In this document: in pieces, positions 1-12,679 of the stretch
Layout of the letters: every line of letters begins with the position of its first letter
How positions within the stretch are numbered: the stretch's first letter is position 1
Origin: Piper betle
Lineage: Eukaryota > Streptophyta > Magnoliopsida > Piperales > Piperaceae
DNA length: 64,000 bases
Direction: 5' to 3'
Assembly: GCA_033002965.1 (NCBI GenBank)
Contig: JAURVB010000134.1
Coordinates: 88,247-152,246, forward strand
Position numbers and translations under genes: made by a program
The notes under the pieces: generated by a model
Seen by the model: only the letters and a program-made list of their open reading frames with translations
Database searches by the model: none
Told to the model about the DNA's origin: nothing

Positions 1-442
1 ATAAATTTAATATATTTATAATTATATTGGTCAAATAAAAGTTATTATTTAATATACATACTTAATTTACATTTTTATTGATTATGACCATCATAATTGG
101 TGTAGGTACCCCTTGCCTTGCTTTTTGGGGTTGGTACCCCATTTCTCTCACTTAGGAGTGTAAATGACTTAGTTACGGTTTAGTTGAACAAGCTTTATCA
201 CAACAATTTATCATTGTATAAAATTTTACCTTAAGCGGTAAAAATATGGTTAAATTTGTTAACATTATATATTATAAACCCAACCTTATTAAGTTGGTTA
301 AAAAATATTTTAACTAAAATGTTTTTTTATTTACAAACTATAAAATATTCCAAGCATCTAAACTATCTTAATCAAGTATTAAATATTATAAAATTAGTAA
401 ATAAATAGTCTAAATTAAGTAAATTCGTCAAATTAATCTAAA
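1..442. other. AT-rich intergenic DNA
   Basis: AT-rich sequence with short poly-A and poly-T runs and no coding frame or structure I can support. Similarity to the second PIG-P locus (19.8-20.5 kb) stops at about position 443, which marks the edge of a duplicated segment. Confidence 0.6.
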
Positions 443-1090
443 CTTTGGAATGATGCTAAAACAATCAATGGGTTGTGCATATTAGAATGATTTAAAAGTT
501 GACATGCTATCTTCGTTGCTATTAATCGTCATACCTATGAGCATTAAGCATGTAATTGTAGATAGTTTGATCTTCGAAAATTTTACTATTTCTTATTTTA
601 CATTGGATAGTAGACAACAATGTCAATCAAATTTGGAGTAGTTTGCAGTTTACTTATCTAGTGCTTGTGCAGGTACTGGGCATTGGCAGTGCCTTCCTTC
701 GTTATAATTACAGTTGTTCTGGGATTGAGCTTCTACACTGCGCTGAACTTCATGGCAACCCCACCAACTCGTTCAATACCAACTTCGGTGAGCTTTCTCT
801 CCTACTTGCCATTTAAAACTTTGTATCAGAATTTGGATTGGTGCTGTGGTGTATGTGTTTCACTGGCAGATGACTATAATAGAGAGCCATCATCAAGTGT
901 GAGGAACTTCTCAGATGATGATGGAGAAGAGCCTATTGAGCCCATGTCAGACATGCCCATCAGTCATATGAACAAGCTTATGCTTAGGATGCGTTCAAAC
1001 TTCAAAGAGTAGGAGCTCAAGCTCGGATCATTGTAATTTCATTAGCACCCAGTTCACATTTGTGTTCATGCGTTGTCCTTTTGTTGTCGT
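443..1090 (+). pseudogene. PIGP: 5'-truncated PIG-P (GPI-GlcNAc transferase subunit P) relic
   Basis: PIG-P is a small ER membrane subunit of the GPI N-acetylglucosaminyltransferase that starts GPI-anchor synthesis. Exon 673-787 encodes the family's YWALAVPSF...GLSFYTALNFMATPP membrane segment. Exon 870-1012 encodes DDYNREPSSSV...EPIEPMSDMPISHMNKLML and ends in TAG at 1010-1012. The intron between them, 788-869 (GT...CAG), is 82 nt. One base seems missing near 769-771, just before the ATPPPTSFNTIF block, so the spliced frame is wrong; reading through the intron happens to restore it. The upstream exon with the PWLH..GI.YYPSK motif, present in the copy at 20.5 kb, is absent: similarity begins inside its intron at about 443. 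The piece is partial and probably not functional. Membership in the PIG-P family is clear from the sequence; loss of function is inferred. Confidence 0.75.
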
Positions 1091-3050
1091 TGTGAGGTAG
1101 GCGAAGCAACCTAGTTGCCACGGGCGCACACTACGGACCAAAATTTTTCGCCCAACGGCACACCGCGCGGCGTATTTCGCACCCAAAACACCAGCCTTCA
1201 ACCCCAGTGCCGCAACAGAACACCGCTACACGAGTGGCAGCACAGATGCTGCACGTTGCTGCTATGCCTAGCGGCACGCAGCTACCGCTCCAAACAGGGG
1301 CACGAAGCAATCCCCTTTTGCTTGGACAATGCCGCCACAAATAGCGACATAGCAGATTACCGCTCAGAATAGCGGCATGAGGCTTCCCACTCGTTCTTGC
1401 AAATACAGCGCACACCAATCACAATTACCGGCACTCACAATATTGCTGATGGGTTACCGGTGAGTAATTCACGACCAATCCACACGCAAATAATATAAAG
1501 TACGTAGTATGCAGCGACCTTGATCGATCACCCAATATCGATCTAAATACTGATCCCCCTAGTCAATATCGCAGCACGTCCCGGAATCAATGAACATGTT
1601 GCCGGTACCACAAAATTAGACGTCGACGCTACCAATTACGGGACCCTTGTCCCAACGTTGAATCTATTAATCATAACAAGGAACAAGCAAATCTTCTACC
1701 CAGATCGCTTGACACAATAGACATGCAACCACATGGTGCTTGACTCTTCCCCTGAAGAGCAGCAAGAACTAGAGCACCCCGCTCACAAGAAGTCCTCACA
1801 ATCATAACCCCAAGTTGTTGCCCACAACCACCTTGTTTACATGCAAAAACCCTCAACCAGTAATTACAAATAGGTTGTAGAAGAACCAAAGCCATACCTC
1901 AATCCAAGGCAAACTTGACCAGCCAATGCAGTCGTCCACCGTGAAAAACCAATTCCCCGAACTGGCTTGCAGCACTTCACGTTGCTCCCTTTCTCGATAA
2001 GGTTTCTCTCCACCCTATAGGAGAGACCCGACCTTGCACCAAAATAATTCCAGCTGTCCTTCCTCTTTTTCTTCTTTGCACAAACCCTAATTTATATGCA
2101 GAGATATTTGTGTTATTCTCCAACCATATGCAGACCTGATCTCGAATCTTGAATCTGCCTAATATCAAGTCCAAGTTCATCAATTTGGATAAACCTCCAA
2201 CCATATCTTCCTATATCTTGACGACTAAATATTCTGCATATCTCCATCTTGCTGGATAGGAATAAGGCTACACCTTTAGCGTCCTTATCAGTATTCTGGC
2301 ACGTACATGCTGCATGGTCGAACCCACCTGGTTCGACCCCAGCCCACGCTGCACCTCTCAGCAAGTCCAGCACTTATACTACTACAAGTACTAGCAGACT
2401 CCCATAATGCTAGACCTCCATATCGCGCATCAACCTCAGACAAATACCCTAGTGCCAGTATTTGGCTCGGTCACCCTTGACCACTCGTGCCCACGTACCG
2501 CTATTTGGGTTGGTACGCCTAGTGCTGCCCGCGCTCGCTCGCTGCACACTGCCGCTCGCTGCTTATGCCAACTCTCGGCACTGATCGGCATAGCTTGCTC
2601 GTGCATGGCTCGCACTGCTCGACATAGCTTATCGGTATGCTCGATTGACAACAACCTCGCTCCGCTGACAATTTGACCGTTATATTTAGTGCCACACTGG
2701 TGTTCTGTCGCCACACCAAGCTTGCTCCAAATGTCAGAATGCTCGCCATCTTGAGGTTTCCTTGTAGTGACATGCTCGGCACCAAGTACCGATCATATTA
2801 CCACTACACGCACATCAGGTTCCAGCATCCTGCTTGGCAGCCTGACATGCACCACGCGCTAATGCTCAATCATACCTACATCTATAACATAGATTAGCAC
2901 GGTAGGTTGTTTCCACCACTCGGGCAACCCCCGCTACCCGTCTCGGACACGGGACGATTAGGAACAACCGCCAAACCCTAGCTCCGACCTGTCCTCGAAC
3001 TTAAGGCTATAACACTAGTTATGGTGATTGAAACGAGGATAACTATTTTT
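1091..3050. other. Unassigned moderately GC-rich repeat-like DNA
   Basis: Composition is clearly less AT-rich than the flanks, with no convincing long frame. A stretch at 2300-2700 is rich in short CTCG/GCTCG-type words. It could be a decayed long terminal repeat, but I found no paired termini, primer-binding site or recognisable protein, so I assign nothing. Confidence 0.35.
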
Positions 3051-4467
3051 GGTCAATTGCACAGCTCATATCTCAACTAAGATCATTATGGCAAAGGATA
3101 ATATACAATCTAAATGCGAGAAGGGAAATGGCTTGTCGCCTTCAACACCCCAGAATACTAATGTATTTGAAGGATGATACATTCTGGAGCTTAAGGTATG
3201 GGAGAAGTATAAGAATGGGAAGGAGTTATTGTAAACTCAAGGGAGAAAATACATCTTTTAGGAATATGTTAGAAGAAGACTGCTCCTTGGTGAAAGCTGA
3301 AAGATTTCAAGCTGCTGGGTTATAGAATTGAGCAGAGGTTATAAAGAAAACCGATACAAATCATTAAGACCATTGCAGGACTTGGCAGTTGCAAAAGAGT
3401 AGATGAAATTTCTATGGAAGGAATTGGGATAAAATTTCTGGTTATTTTAGATCTCCATTTGGAGTACTAAAACAACCTTTTTGAATTATGAAAAATGCTT
3501 TAGTTCAGAAAAAAAAATGTTTTCGAGAAAAATGAAGAATATTTGTATAATAATGAGACGCGTTAAGTTTCAGGGATGACATTCTTATTGTTGATGGTAT
3601 CTTTGATTCATGAATACAGTAGAATGAAACAAGGAATGTATTGCTATGACTAGCCTATGACACCAACATGAGAAAATTTTTTTATGATGTTGGGTCAGAA
3701 TCAGGATCCAATAAAGCAAAAGTTTATATGGCATTTGGTTGCAATAGAAATTTTTTGCAAAACCTATAAAAAATTTTGCCGTACCTCTTGATTCGCTACA
3801 ATTATAAAAATGAAAGAGATGATAAATTTATATTAGCCATGGGAGTCTTAGAAAAAAATAAATATGGCTTGACCCTTTTTTTAAATGGTTTGTGAAGCTA
3901 TTTAGAAACGGCTTCTATTACGTTTTTATTTTGACAACATTTTACCCAACACTTTCTATTTTTATGTGCTAATGTTGTCATTTTGTATTTCGAAAATAAA
4001 TAAAATCAAAACAACGCAACCAACCACCTTAATAAGCTCTAGTTTCTTTCATGCTATCAAACTACTATCGAATCTTATGTTATAAATGGTTAGGCCGATG
4101 CACAATGTGGAACAAAAATGAAAAATATTAGGAATGTAATAACAGGAACATCTCATCAAAAAAATGCATTTTTTTTGAACAAAATATGCAATATTTAGAT
4201 GGTTGAAAAAGTCTGACATGACGCTCACCGTTTACCTAATTTGGACAAGAGTTCCGTAGACTCTTCTGTTTTATGGAAGCTTTCATCGGTTTAAAAAAAA
4301 TGTACAGATTGGATTGGCAATCGCAATTACTTCTTCGGCAACAAAAACAGAAAAAATTGTCAAACAAATAACACTAAAAAACGTAACCATCACAATGAAG
4401 CTTTTTCTGGATTTCATATCCCTGTGCACAATGTAATCAACTTTAAACATGATTCCCTTAAACAACA
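3051..4467. other. Intergenic DNA downstream of the SUA-like gene
   Basis: No supported gene. The stretch next to 4467 probably contains the 3' UTR and polyadenylation region of the minus-strand splicing-factor gene. Faint retroelement-like peptide fragments around 3400-3600 are too degraded to call. Confidence 0.4.
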
Positions 4468-7400
4468 CTACGACATCTCCCGAAATCTGGCAATTGCTTT
4501 CTTCTGTATAAGCGTTCGGTAACTGTCACTTGCCTGAACCTCCAAACTGGGATCTACAACTTTTCGTTGCTGGCTTCCTAGTCCTGCTCTTGTATCCACC
4601 GATTGCGCCATCACTGGAGCAGTAATACCACTGCCATCCTTTCCAAGCCCCTGCAAAGTCACTTTTACATACTGAAGCTGTCGACTACAGGAGCATACAT
4701 TGCTCGGTCTTGCTGCAAGTTGTGTGGCACTGCCTAATCATACACCTAAGAATAGGGCAGCATCTTCTAAAACTAAGATTTCTAGTTAGACATGGGTGTA
4801 ACAGGGTCTCTCTCTCTGGTAAAAAAAATAAAAAAATAAAAAATAAAAAAATAAAAAAGGAAGACACCACCAGTTCTTGTCTTAAATTAAACCTTTCAAG
4901 AGACAAAGACCGTTTTTGCCCTAAACACTTTAGCTCCCAAGGAAGAACTAGCCTTTTGCATGCACCAATGTTTGAGATTGTAACAAATGAAATAAATAAA
5001 TGTTATTCCCAAAATAAACCTAGATAATAATAAAGATAACGAGCATACCAAGCCTTCTTGCCAACCCATGCTTCGAAGCATACGATTTCCAACATTTTTC
5101 TCATCAATGGCTTTGTCAGTGGTGATAACATCATAGTCCTGGACGCTGCTAAGTTCACCCCGTCCTCCAACTCCAGGAGGGAAAGGCATCCCTCCCACAT
5201 CTATACCCTTTCGGGTTGATACCTCCAAATCTTAACAAAACATAGCAAAGAACACATTCTTTCAAGTTAAACCAGAATCTTGAACAAACAAAAACAAGCA
5301 CAGCCAATTTGGACCAAGTGAACATCGCATCACTTCTCAGCAACTGATGATTTCCTTCACACGCCAAAATTACCAACTGATATAGAATAAAGTAATTGCA
5401 ACTTATTTAAATATTCCAATAAAATAATTGCACGTTATATTAAATATTTGCTCCTAAAACTTAGTCAAATCAGAAAAAAATAACCATTGCTTACTTGGAT
5501 CATCAGAAAAATCATTCCCAGCAGATGAAGAAGATCCATAAAGACTTCTTCGTTCAGCTGCCCTGTCTCTATACATTGTAGGAGTTTGAAGAGGCTCACG
5601 AGTATTGCCAGCTTGCTGTGGTGTTTCAGAGAATCTACGTTTTGCCATTCCAGCAGCAACAGGAGTTGTGTATGAACCTAAAGCAGAAGCATCAGTTCGA
5701 AAAGGAGCCATATTTGCCTGTGTTTCGGATACAGAAGCAGAAGCACAAGTGACATTGCTATCATTAGCACCCGATGTCCCCAGATAAGTTGTGTCTGACT
5801 TGATCACTCCTCGTCCTGAACCTCTGATAACACCCATTATTGGCCTTGCTTTAGCTTGGGAATCCACTGGCGTAGATGTGGTCAAAGTTTCTTTCTTAAT
5901 ATCAGGTTTGATCTTATTTTTACTTGTCAATGATGATGTCTGGTTTCCAAGCATATTGGAAATGCCAGTTCTATCATCCATTGAAGACAATGTCTGACTG
6001 CCTTCAAGAACAACACGCTCAGGCTGACCCTCATTATTCCTTTGCTTCCAAATATTCAAAACATTGTTCATTTTTTTCTTGTTGGCTAAAATGCTGCTCT
6101 TTGAAGCTAACCGTGTCTCTTTCTGCTTCTCCTTCTCTCTCTTTTCTGCAGCCAATGCGGCTGTTGCGGCAGCCTGGACAGCATCAGGTAAAGACGCTCT
6201 GTCATTAGATGCTATAATCGCTGCTGGAGCAGATATCACCACTTTCCTATCAGAGGATTTTCCAGATTCCTCACCAGACTTCCCATTAGAAGCATTATGA
6301 TTTTCATTATTACAAGGAATGTACTGCTGTGTTTGTTGATCATAAGAATACCAAATCCCACTGTTTCCATCATAATAGAGACCTGTAATGGAATAACAAG
6401 TTCAAATGGCTTCAGAAACTACTGAAAGAAGTTCCAGTTGGTAAGATTGTTGAAATTCAATGTTATGCCAACATCCATCAACTAAACATTGAGAAAGCTT
6501 ATTTCACCTGAGTGTCCATCATAATAAAATCCAGAAGCTGAATCATAATAATATCCAGAAGCTTCATCCCAAACAAAACCAGACTGTGGGGCTGAACCCC
6601 CTTTTGAACATTATCATTATTCCCTTGGCCTGACCCACCAGTAGATTGTTTGTCAACGGGATTGTACTCTTTAGGTGCCCAACCAACAGCATCATACTGC
6701 CGGCACAACCAAAAAAATTGGTGAAAACCACTTACTATAATTATAACAAGTATGCACAGTATTCAATACTATCATCATCATTTGTTGTCGCACAAGTTAT
6801 TCTGCAAGGATGAAATCTAGAACATGAATTTTGCGTAACAATTGATTGCTCCGACACTCTAACTGACACAAGATTCACAGAAGAGAAAGTACGAAGCTTT
6901 TTACACAACCTTCCAAATAGAGAAAATGATTAATAGATTTAATCACACATATCATCAGCTAAACCATTATGATAACCCACAACATTTATGCCTTACCCTA
7001 GCTATCATTGATTAATTAATCACAATTAATGAAAACTGGTACCAAAAACAAAGTGGCAATTTCACTAGATGTACATACAGTATGCATGGGATTAGCAGCT
7101 TCCACGGGATCTTTCATCCTGATTGGTTAGGAACTTACCTTTTTGCGTCACCATGCCCATTCTATGTGGGCAAAATGAGATGAACATGAAAAAAGTGACT
7201 GACATACATCTTTAATATTCTTGAGTAGGCTTTATGAGATGACGGCTTTAACATTACTTAGGTATTTTCTGTCAAAGCGAGTAATAAAGGAATTCCAATT
7301 ATAGATAAATATAAAACACCAGCTTGCTTCATTTAATCCATAAGCCAATGTAGGGCAGCCTAAATTTCCCGAGCATAGAATATATTATTCAGCATCTATA

Positions 7401-10400
7401 TGACAAAAGAAAGAAAACCTGCTGGGCAAAAGTAGCAGCTTCAATTGCGGCAGCAGCAAGAGTGCTTGATTGTGAAGTGCCAGACGACCCCGGACCATGA
7501 ATGCTCTTGGCATAAGCCACACGTAATACTTGACCATTTCTCTCAAGGGTAGTACCATTTGTTGCTTCAAGTGCTTTAGTAGCATCTTCCACCTTCATAT
7601 ACAAGAAACCAGTAGATGTATATCAGAATGGAAAAACAGTTATGCACATGTTGGGGAAAAAAAGGCATATATAAAAGTCTCAGTATAAGTTACAGCAGTC
7701 ACCTACCGAATGAAAGTGAACAAAAGCAAAGCCTCTGGACACATGGGTAAACTTATCTCTCACAAGGCGCAAATCCTATAAAAAAAAGATACCAACATTG
7801 CCACTTAGTCTCTTTGATGCCAAAGCAAAGAAGCACATAAGACATTACCTTTTTCTGGTTACAGAGTTCATAGAATAAGCACTCTGGTTCCATATCTGAG
7901 ATAAAAAGGACAAATAAAATTTACCTTTATTGGAGCATGCTTGGAAAACTCATAACGAATCATATCTTCATCAGCATTCTCATCCAAACCACGAACAACT
8001 AAGACATGAGTCGGACCTGAGAGAATACCATTTGAAGTCAAGGCATACCCCACGTACAGAATCTGCACAAAACAAAGTCATATATCTACAATACCTGCAT
8101 CCATCCCTCTTTTTACACTTGCTGATGAGTTCGAAGGGGTAACATCTGCTGCAGGAGCATCATCTGCTCTGGCCTCGTTACACTAACGACCAAGAACACG
8201 GAAAGAAGATGATAAAACAAACATCACAAAATATTTCAACAATTCCATACATCTTCTGGTTTTTCAAACGCAAGCTATTTTTCATGATAATGTGATAGGT
8301 GCAGATGATACACCCTAATGCTAAAGCTTCAAGAATATAGGTTTCCTCACTATAGTTATCTAAAAAAAATTAAAGCTTTTTTCTGTCAGTCGTACAGTCA
8401 GGTTAATTGTAGTACTTCCTTTCTAATGAAGAAACACCTAAAGTCATTAGCATCCTGAATATCTGGTATTACTAAAATGTAAAAATGAAACATTGTTACA
8501 TATCATATAACCTTATAGTAAAAACCAAAAACAAAAAAACAAAAAAGAAAAGACAAGATAGTGCATTGTTTCATGTATGCAAGCAACTATCAAAAAGAAG
8601 AACCAAACAACAAATAAAGTAAAGAGACCACACCAAACAAAGAAATACATCAACAATATTTGAAAAGTCAAAATACCTGGAAACATGATGTTCGACGGGC
8701 AAAGTTCACATAGCCACACAAAGTGCACATCCAGTCAAAAGGAGCTGAATTTCTACCATGGCCATGTACTGTTTTAGAGGCACTTTCATGCCCAAAGGGT
8801 CCAGAACTACCCGTTGGCCTGCTACTGCAGAAAGTAATAATGATAAGCTTACATCATAAGAAATTGGTATAATATATATATATATATATATCTTCTTCTC
8901 AGACTCCTGCTTACAATAAGTTCATCAGTCTTATAAATTTTCATCTGTGATGGTTATTAACAATTTACTGAGTTGAAAAATAAATAAAAGAATAAAGACA
9001 TGTTATATAAACAGAAAGAAAAAGCAAGAAGTAAGAATCACATAATCAATACAGATTGCTCCCACCTGTACTCAAGCAAAAGCTTGCGGCCATCAACGAC
9101 TAGACCTTCAACTCCAATGCCGTCCATCATATTCCTCGCAGCAGCCTATCCAATGAAACATCAGTTTTTTTACTCGAGTTATACTGAAAACAAAAAGCCA
9201 AATGAAGTTCTTCAACTGTACCACAGAAGGGAAATCTATGAATGCGAATCCGCGGGAAGCACCAGAGTTTCGCTCTTTTATCACGCGAACATGACGAAGG
9301 GGTCCCCATTCAGACTGTTGTCAATCACATTTAAAAACCATTATATATGAAACGGACATAACGTTCATTTCCCAGCAATACACAGCAATAAGTAAAACAC
9401 AAAAGTAAAGTAAGATGCATACAAGGATCTGATATAAGTCTTCCTCAGTTGTCTTCTGTGACAAGCCCTTCACAACAAGCGTTGCCGATGGAGCCTATCA
9501 GCAATAAAAGAAAGCTTGTCAAACTAAAAACAAACAATAAAAGTGAAGTATAACATATATGCATATAATATGGATTACCACTGAGGAACGATGATCATTA
9601 TAATGTTTGTCATCACGATCCCTTTGTCGGTTTCCTCTGTCATACCTGCTGTCTTCGTAGCTATCTTCTCTATGACCTCGGCCATAGCTGTAAGTATGAG
9701 GTGATCTTGACCTAGGTCGATCATCTCTGCCACGAGAATGAGAACGTTCATGCTGCCTCCAGTAGGAACTTGTATCCTTTTCCCAACTGAGCCCCCTCTT
9801 ATCACGTTCCCGATCATGAGACCCGCGGTGCTTCCACCCAGAATCTTGAAAGTCTCTTCTTCCTCTGTCATAGTCAGAGTCATAGTCATACCTGCTGAAA
9901 GCACCATCTCTTTCCCTGCTATCCTCTCTACTCTGTTGAGAACCAGGATGCCGATATTCATACTCATCACTGCTGTAATCAATGTGTTCACGCCCTTCAA
10001 ATCGGCCAGAGTTGTAACCATAATCACGAGAATCATCCACATCGCAATAGCCATCCATTATCCTATAATCATCGCGAAACTTGTCAGCATCTTCAAAAGT
10101 ATCTCAAAACTTATCAGCATTAGGAAAGCCATCCATATTATGATATGTATCAATAATATGGTCTATCATGCCTTCTAGAATCCCTTGCTTGTGAGTAATC
10201 TTCTTCGTATGTCCTCCGGCGCATTTGGGGGCAATCCCGAACAGCATGTGGAGGGTGATAGTTATCCCTCTCAGGCACATCTCGATGAAAACCCCTTGGG
10301 TAAAGGTCGTCTCTGGGGTAGCCCCTGTCCACATGCCTCCTATCCCCGTGTAATCCACCATCCCTGCCAAAAGTAAAGCATCCATAGAAAAAAGAAAAGT

Positions 10401-10885
10401 GTAACACAGTGGGAAAATAGAACACCCAGAACCTAAACTTTATTTAATCAACTCGCACAAATTAGAGTTAATGTAGAAAATCATCATATCAAGGCATAAA
10501 GGTAAACGAGTGCATGCAGAGCAGCCAACATATATGCTGAAATTTTTCTTAAAAAAGATAAAGTAATAAATTTTCCTTTAGAATGGTCGACCCACCTAAA
10601 TTCTGAACCTTCAACAGCATCATACCCCTCCAAGGCCTGTAGATTCAACAGAATAAGCCAAGTCAGCAATGGATGATAAGTCTAGGCAAATCCACTCCAA
10701 AATCCTCACTGGCTCAAACAATTCTTTCAATGCCCCTTTGGCTGAGATGCCAGTAATAAAGGAGGAAAACCATATGAGTGATAATTTCTTCTACATCATC
10801 CGGCAGAGGTAATTTTTAAGGAGAATATTGCAATTACGCTGTTATTTTCCCATCCTTGGTGCATAACATATCGGCCAGGATCCAT
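4468..10885 (-). CDS. SUA: RBM5/10-type splicing factor, SUPPRESSOR OF ABI3-5 homologue
   Basis: Nuclear RNA-binding protein that controls alternative splicing; Arabidopsis SUA acts on ABI3 pre-mRNA. Predicted exons (minus): 10885-10838 (MDPGRYVMHQGWENNS), 10636-10596, 10363-9579, 9494-9423, 9314-9222, 9145-9066, 8824-8677, 8182-8095, 8016-7925, 7775-7707, 7592-7419, 6696-6508, 6382-5495, 5230-5049, 4650-4468. Domain order: Arg/Asp/Ser/Tyr-rich N-terminus; RRM1 (ATLVVKGLSQKTTEEDLYQIL); RanBP2-type zinc finger (DWMCTLCGYVNFARRTSC); RRM2 (THVLVVRGLDENADEDMIRYE); OCRE repeats of Tyr/Asp/Gly around 6580-6330; a long linker; G-patch (NVGNRMLRSMGWQEGLGLGK) at the C-terminus. Two breaks: the N-terminal exon shifts frame near 10150 and has an in-frame TGA at 10104-10102, and the OCRE exon lacks one base in a G run at 6597-6601. 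Everything else is open, so these may be sequence errors. Start chosen by match to the family N-terminus. Confidence 0.9.
8871..8890. repeat. (TA)n microsatellite in a SUA intron
   Basis: Uninterrupted TA dinucleotides in the intron between the RRM1 exons and the zinc-finger exon. Likely length-polymorphic. Confidence 0.8.
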
Positions 10886-11069
10886 CTGCTATAGGCTTTT
10901 TTGATGATGCCTCTGCAGATTTTACGAACCTTTTTACAAGGCGCAAGCCGTTAAATGAATCTATCCTGTAATGGATGCATAAACAAAGAGTTACACCCAT
11001 GTAAACCAAGTGGCAATGACAAAATTGGCCATCTACGAAGAAATCCATCACATGTACCCAGTACAACAA

Positions 11070-12385
11070 CCAACATCATTGTCATCCATCTCTGCATTAT
11101 CACTCCTATTACATTGAATATGGAAGTACAATAAATTTGCACCAATTCACTGATTAAAAATGCCTATTCAATCATTGTCATCCATCTGTGCATATTCACT
11201 CCTACAACACCTCATATGAAAGTACTGATTAAAAATGCCTATTCAATCATTGTCATCCATCTGTGCATATTCACTCCTACGACACCTCATATGAAAGTAT
11301 ATTAAATTTGGCAACAATCAATCGATTAATAATGCCGATGCAACCATCTTCATCATCATCCATATCTACATCATCGCTCCAACAACAGCGTGTATGAAGG
11401 CACTATAATTTTGTCAAAAATTCAATGATTAAAAATGCCAACATAACCACCATCATTGGCATCAACCTTTGCATTGCAACTCCTAGACTCCATATATGAA
11501 AGTAATATTCATTTATCACCAATTCACTAAGGGTCTGTTTGGTTGGTTTGAAAGTAGTGTAAATGACATAAAAATTTTAAAATTGTCAACCTTACTAAAA
11601 GTAGATATATTTAATATATTTCATATATAAAGTAATGTTAGATAAATCATTTTATGTCTAAATTAAGTGTGATTACATCTAAATGGGAGGATAAAATAAT
11701 TATGATTACTTCTAAGTGGGTAACTCATGTATTCCCTTATGTGCAATTATTTTTCCCCTTTTCCTTATCTCAAGAGATAAGAAAATGGGGGAAATTTTTT
11801 TGTATATGGAGGGGCACATGGTTGATCAACTTGATGATAATCATGATTAAATTCAACACATCGTACAATGAGCATGTATCAATTTTTCTTAGAAATATAT
11901 TACCTATATACTACTTTTAGTAAGATTGACCATTAAAAATTTTCATATCATTTACATCTATTTCACGCTAACCAAACGGACCTAATTAAAAATACCTATA
12001 CAACCAACATCATTTTCATCCATCTCTACATCATCACTTCTATTACCAAATATGAAGTTGCTATAAATATGTCACCAATTCACTGATTAAAAATACCTTT
12101 ACAACAATTACCCTTGTCATCCATCTCTACATTGTCAATCCTACGACCCTGAATACAAAAGTAGTATAAATTCGCTGCCAATTCACTAGTTAAAAAATAT
12201 CTATAAACCATCATCATTGTCATCCATCTCCGCGACACCTTGTATGAAAGCTTCTAAATTTAGTCGCCAATTCACTAATTATGTCACCAATTCACCAATT
12301 AATAATACCTATAAAACAACCATCATCCTCGCCCATCTATATACCGCAAATTTGTCACCAACTCGTTAAATAAAATTACCTAATA
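11070..12385. repeat. Degenerate tandem repeat, about 100-130 bp unit
   Basis: About eight diverged copies of a unit. Each has a CATTGTCATCCATCT-like word, then ATCACTCCTA, then a TATGAAAGTA-like word, then CACCAATTCACTGATTAAAA. Two neighbouring copies around 11150-11310 are nearly identical, pointing to recent local duplication. The array is interrupted at 11531-11982 by a MITE. It lies between the SUA start-codon exon and its putative 5' UTR exon, so it is probably intronic. Confidence 0.8.
11528..11985. mobile_element. Tourist-like (PIF/Harbinger) MITE
   Basis: The ends are long imperfect inverted repeats of about 75 bp, starting GGGTCTGTTTGGTT on the left and ending AACCAAACGGACC on the right. 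Each arm contains CTTACTAAAAGTAG or its complement. The element (11531-11982) is flanked by TAA on both sides (11528-11530 and 11983-11985), the target-site duplication typical of PIF/Harbinger MITEs. Its interior is AT-rich and non-coding. It inserted into a unit of the surrounding tandem repeat and therefore post-dates the array. Confidence 0.85.
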
Positions 12386-12576
12386 CAAAAATGACAAAGC
12401 TAACTTTATACAACCACTTCTTGTATTACATGGATCGCCTGCTCGCAAGATTTAGGCCGAACCAAAAGATGGAGGTCTTTTCCCCTCCCCCACCACACAA
12501 AGCGATGAATCATGTGTTTCTGGACTGAGATTGCTATGAGATTAATCTGACGGCAAGCAAGGTATCGGATTCTCAC

Positions 12577-12660
12577 CTGCTCCAGGCTTCCTGTTCCGCC
12601 GCCGCCGCCGCCGCCGGAGATTGATGGGAGGGAGTGAGTTGATTAGGCCCTTAGGGCTCG
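12577..12660 (-). promoter_or_regulatory. Putative 5' UTR exon and promoter-proximal region of SUA
   Basis: On the minus strand a GC-rich leader with a (CGG)n tract (about 12598-12617) runs into AGCAG|GTGAGAA, a strong splice donor with the exon end at 12577. It lies about 1.7 kb upstream of the SUA ATG at 10885, where acceptor-like CAG sites are seen just 5' of the ATG. Calling it a non-coding first exon is inference. Its upstream sequence resembles the leader region of the PIG-P relic near 20.6 kb. Confidence 0.5.
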
Positions 12661-12679
12661 TGAAGAGGAAAATCGGGGA

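Noticed and set aside
3050..3900. Possible reverse-transcriptase fragments (a DDILIV-like word)
   Set aside because: Only isolated short similarities with stops between; not enough to assign a retroelement.
8010..8068. Upstream part of the minus-strand frame before PTHVLVVRG as SUA coding sequence
   Set aside because: A TCTCTCAG acceptor at 8018-8017 joins the previous exon in the correct frame (GAT GCA G|GT CCG); the earlier part does not match the family.
9738..10178. 146-codon plus-strand frame
   Set aside because: Antisense to the Arg/Asp/Tyr-rich SUA exon; hydrophobic translation is a shadow of that biased composition.
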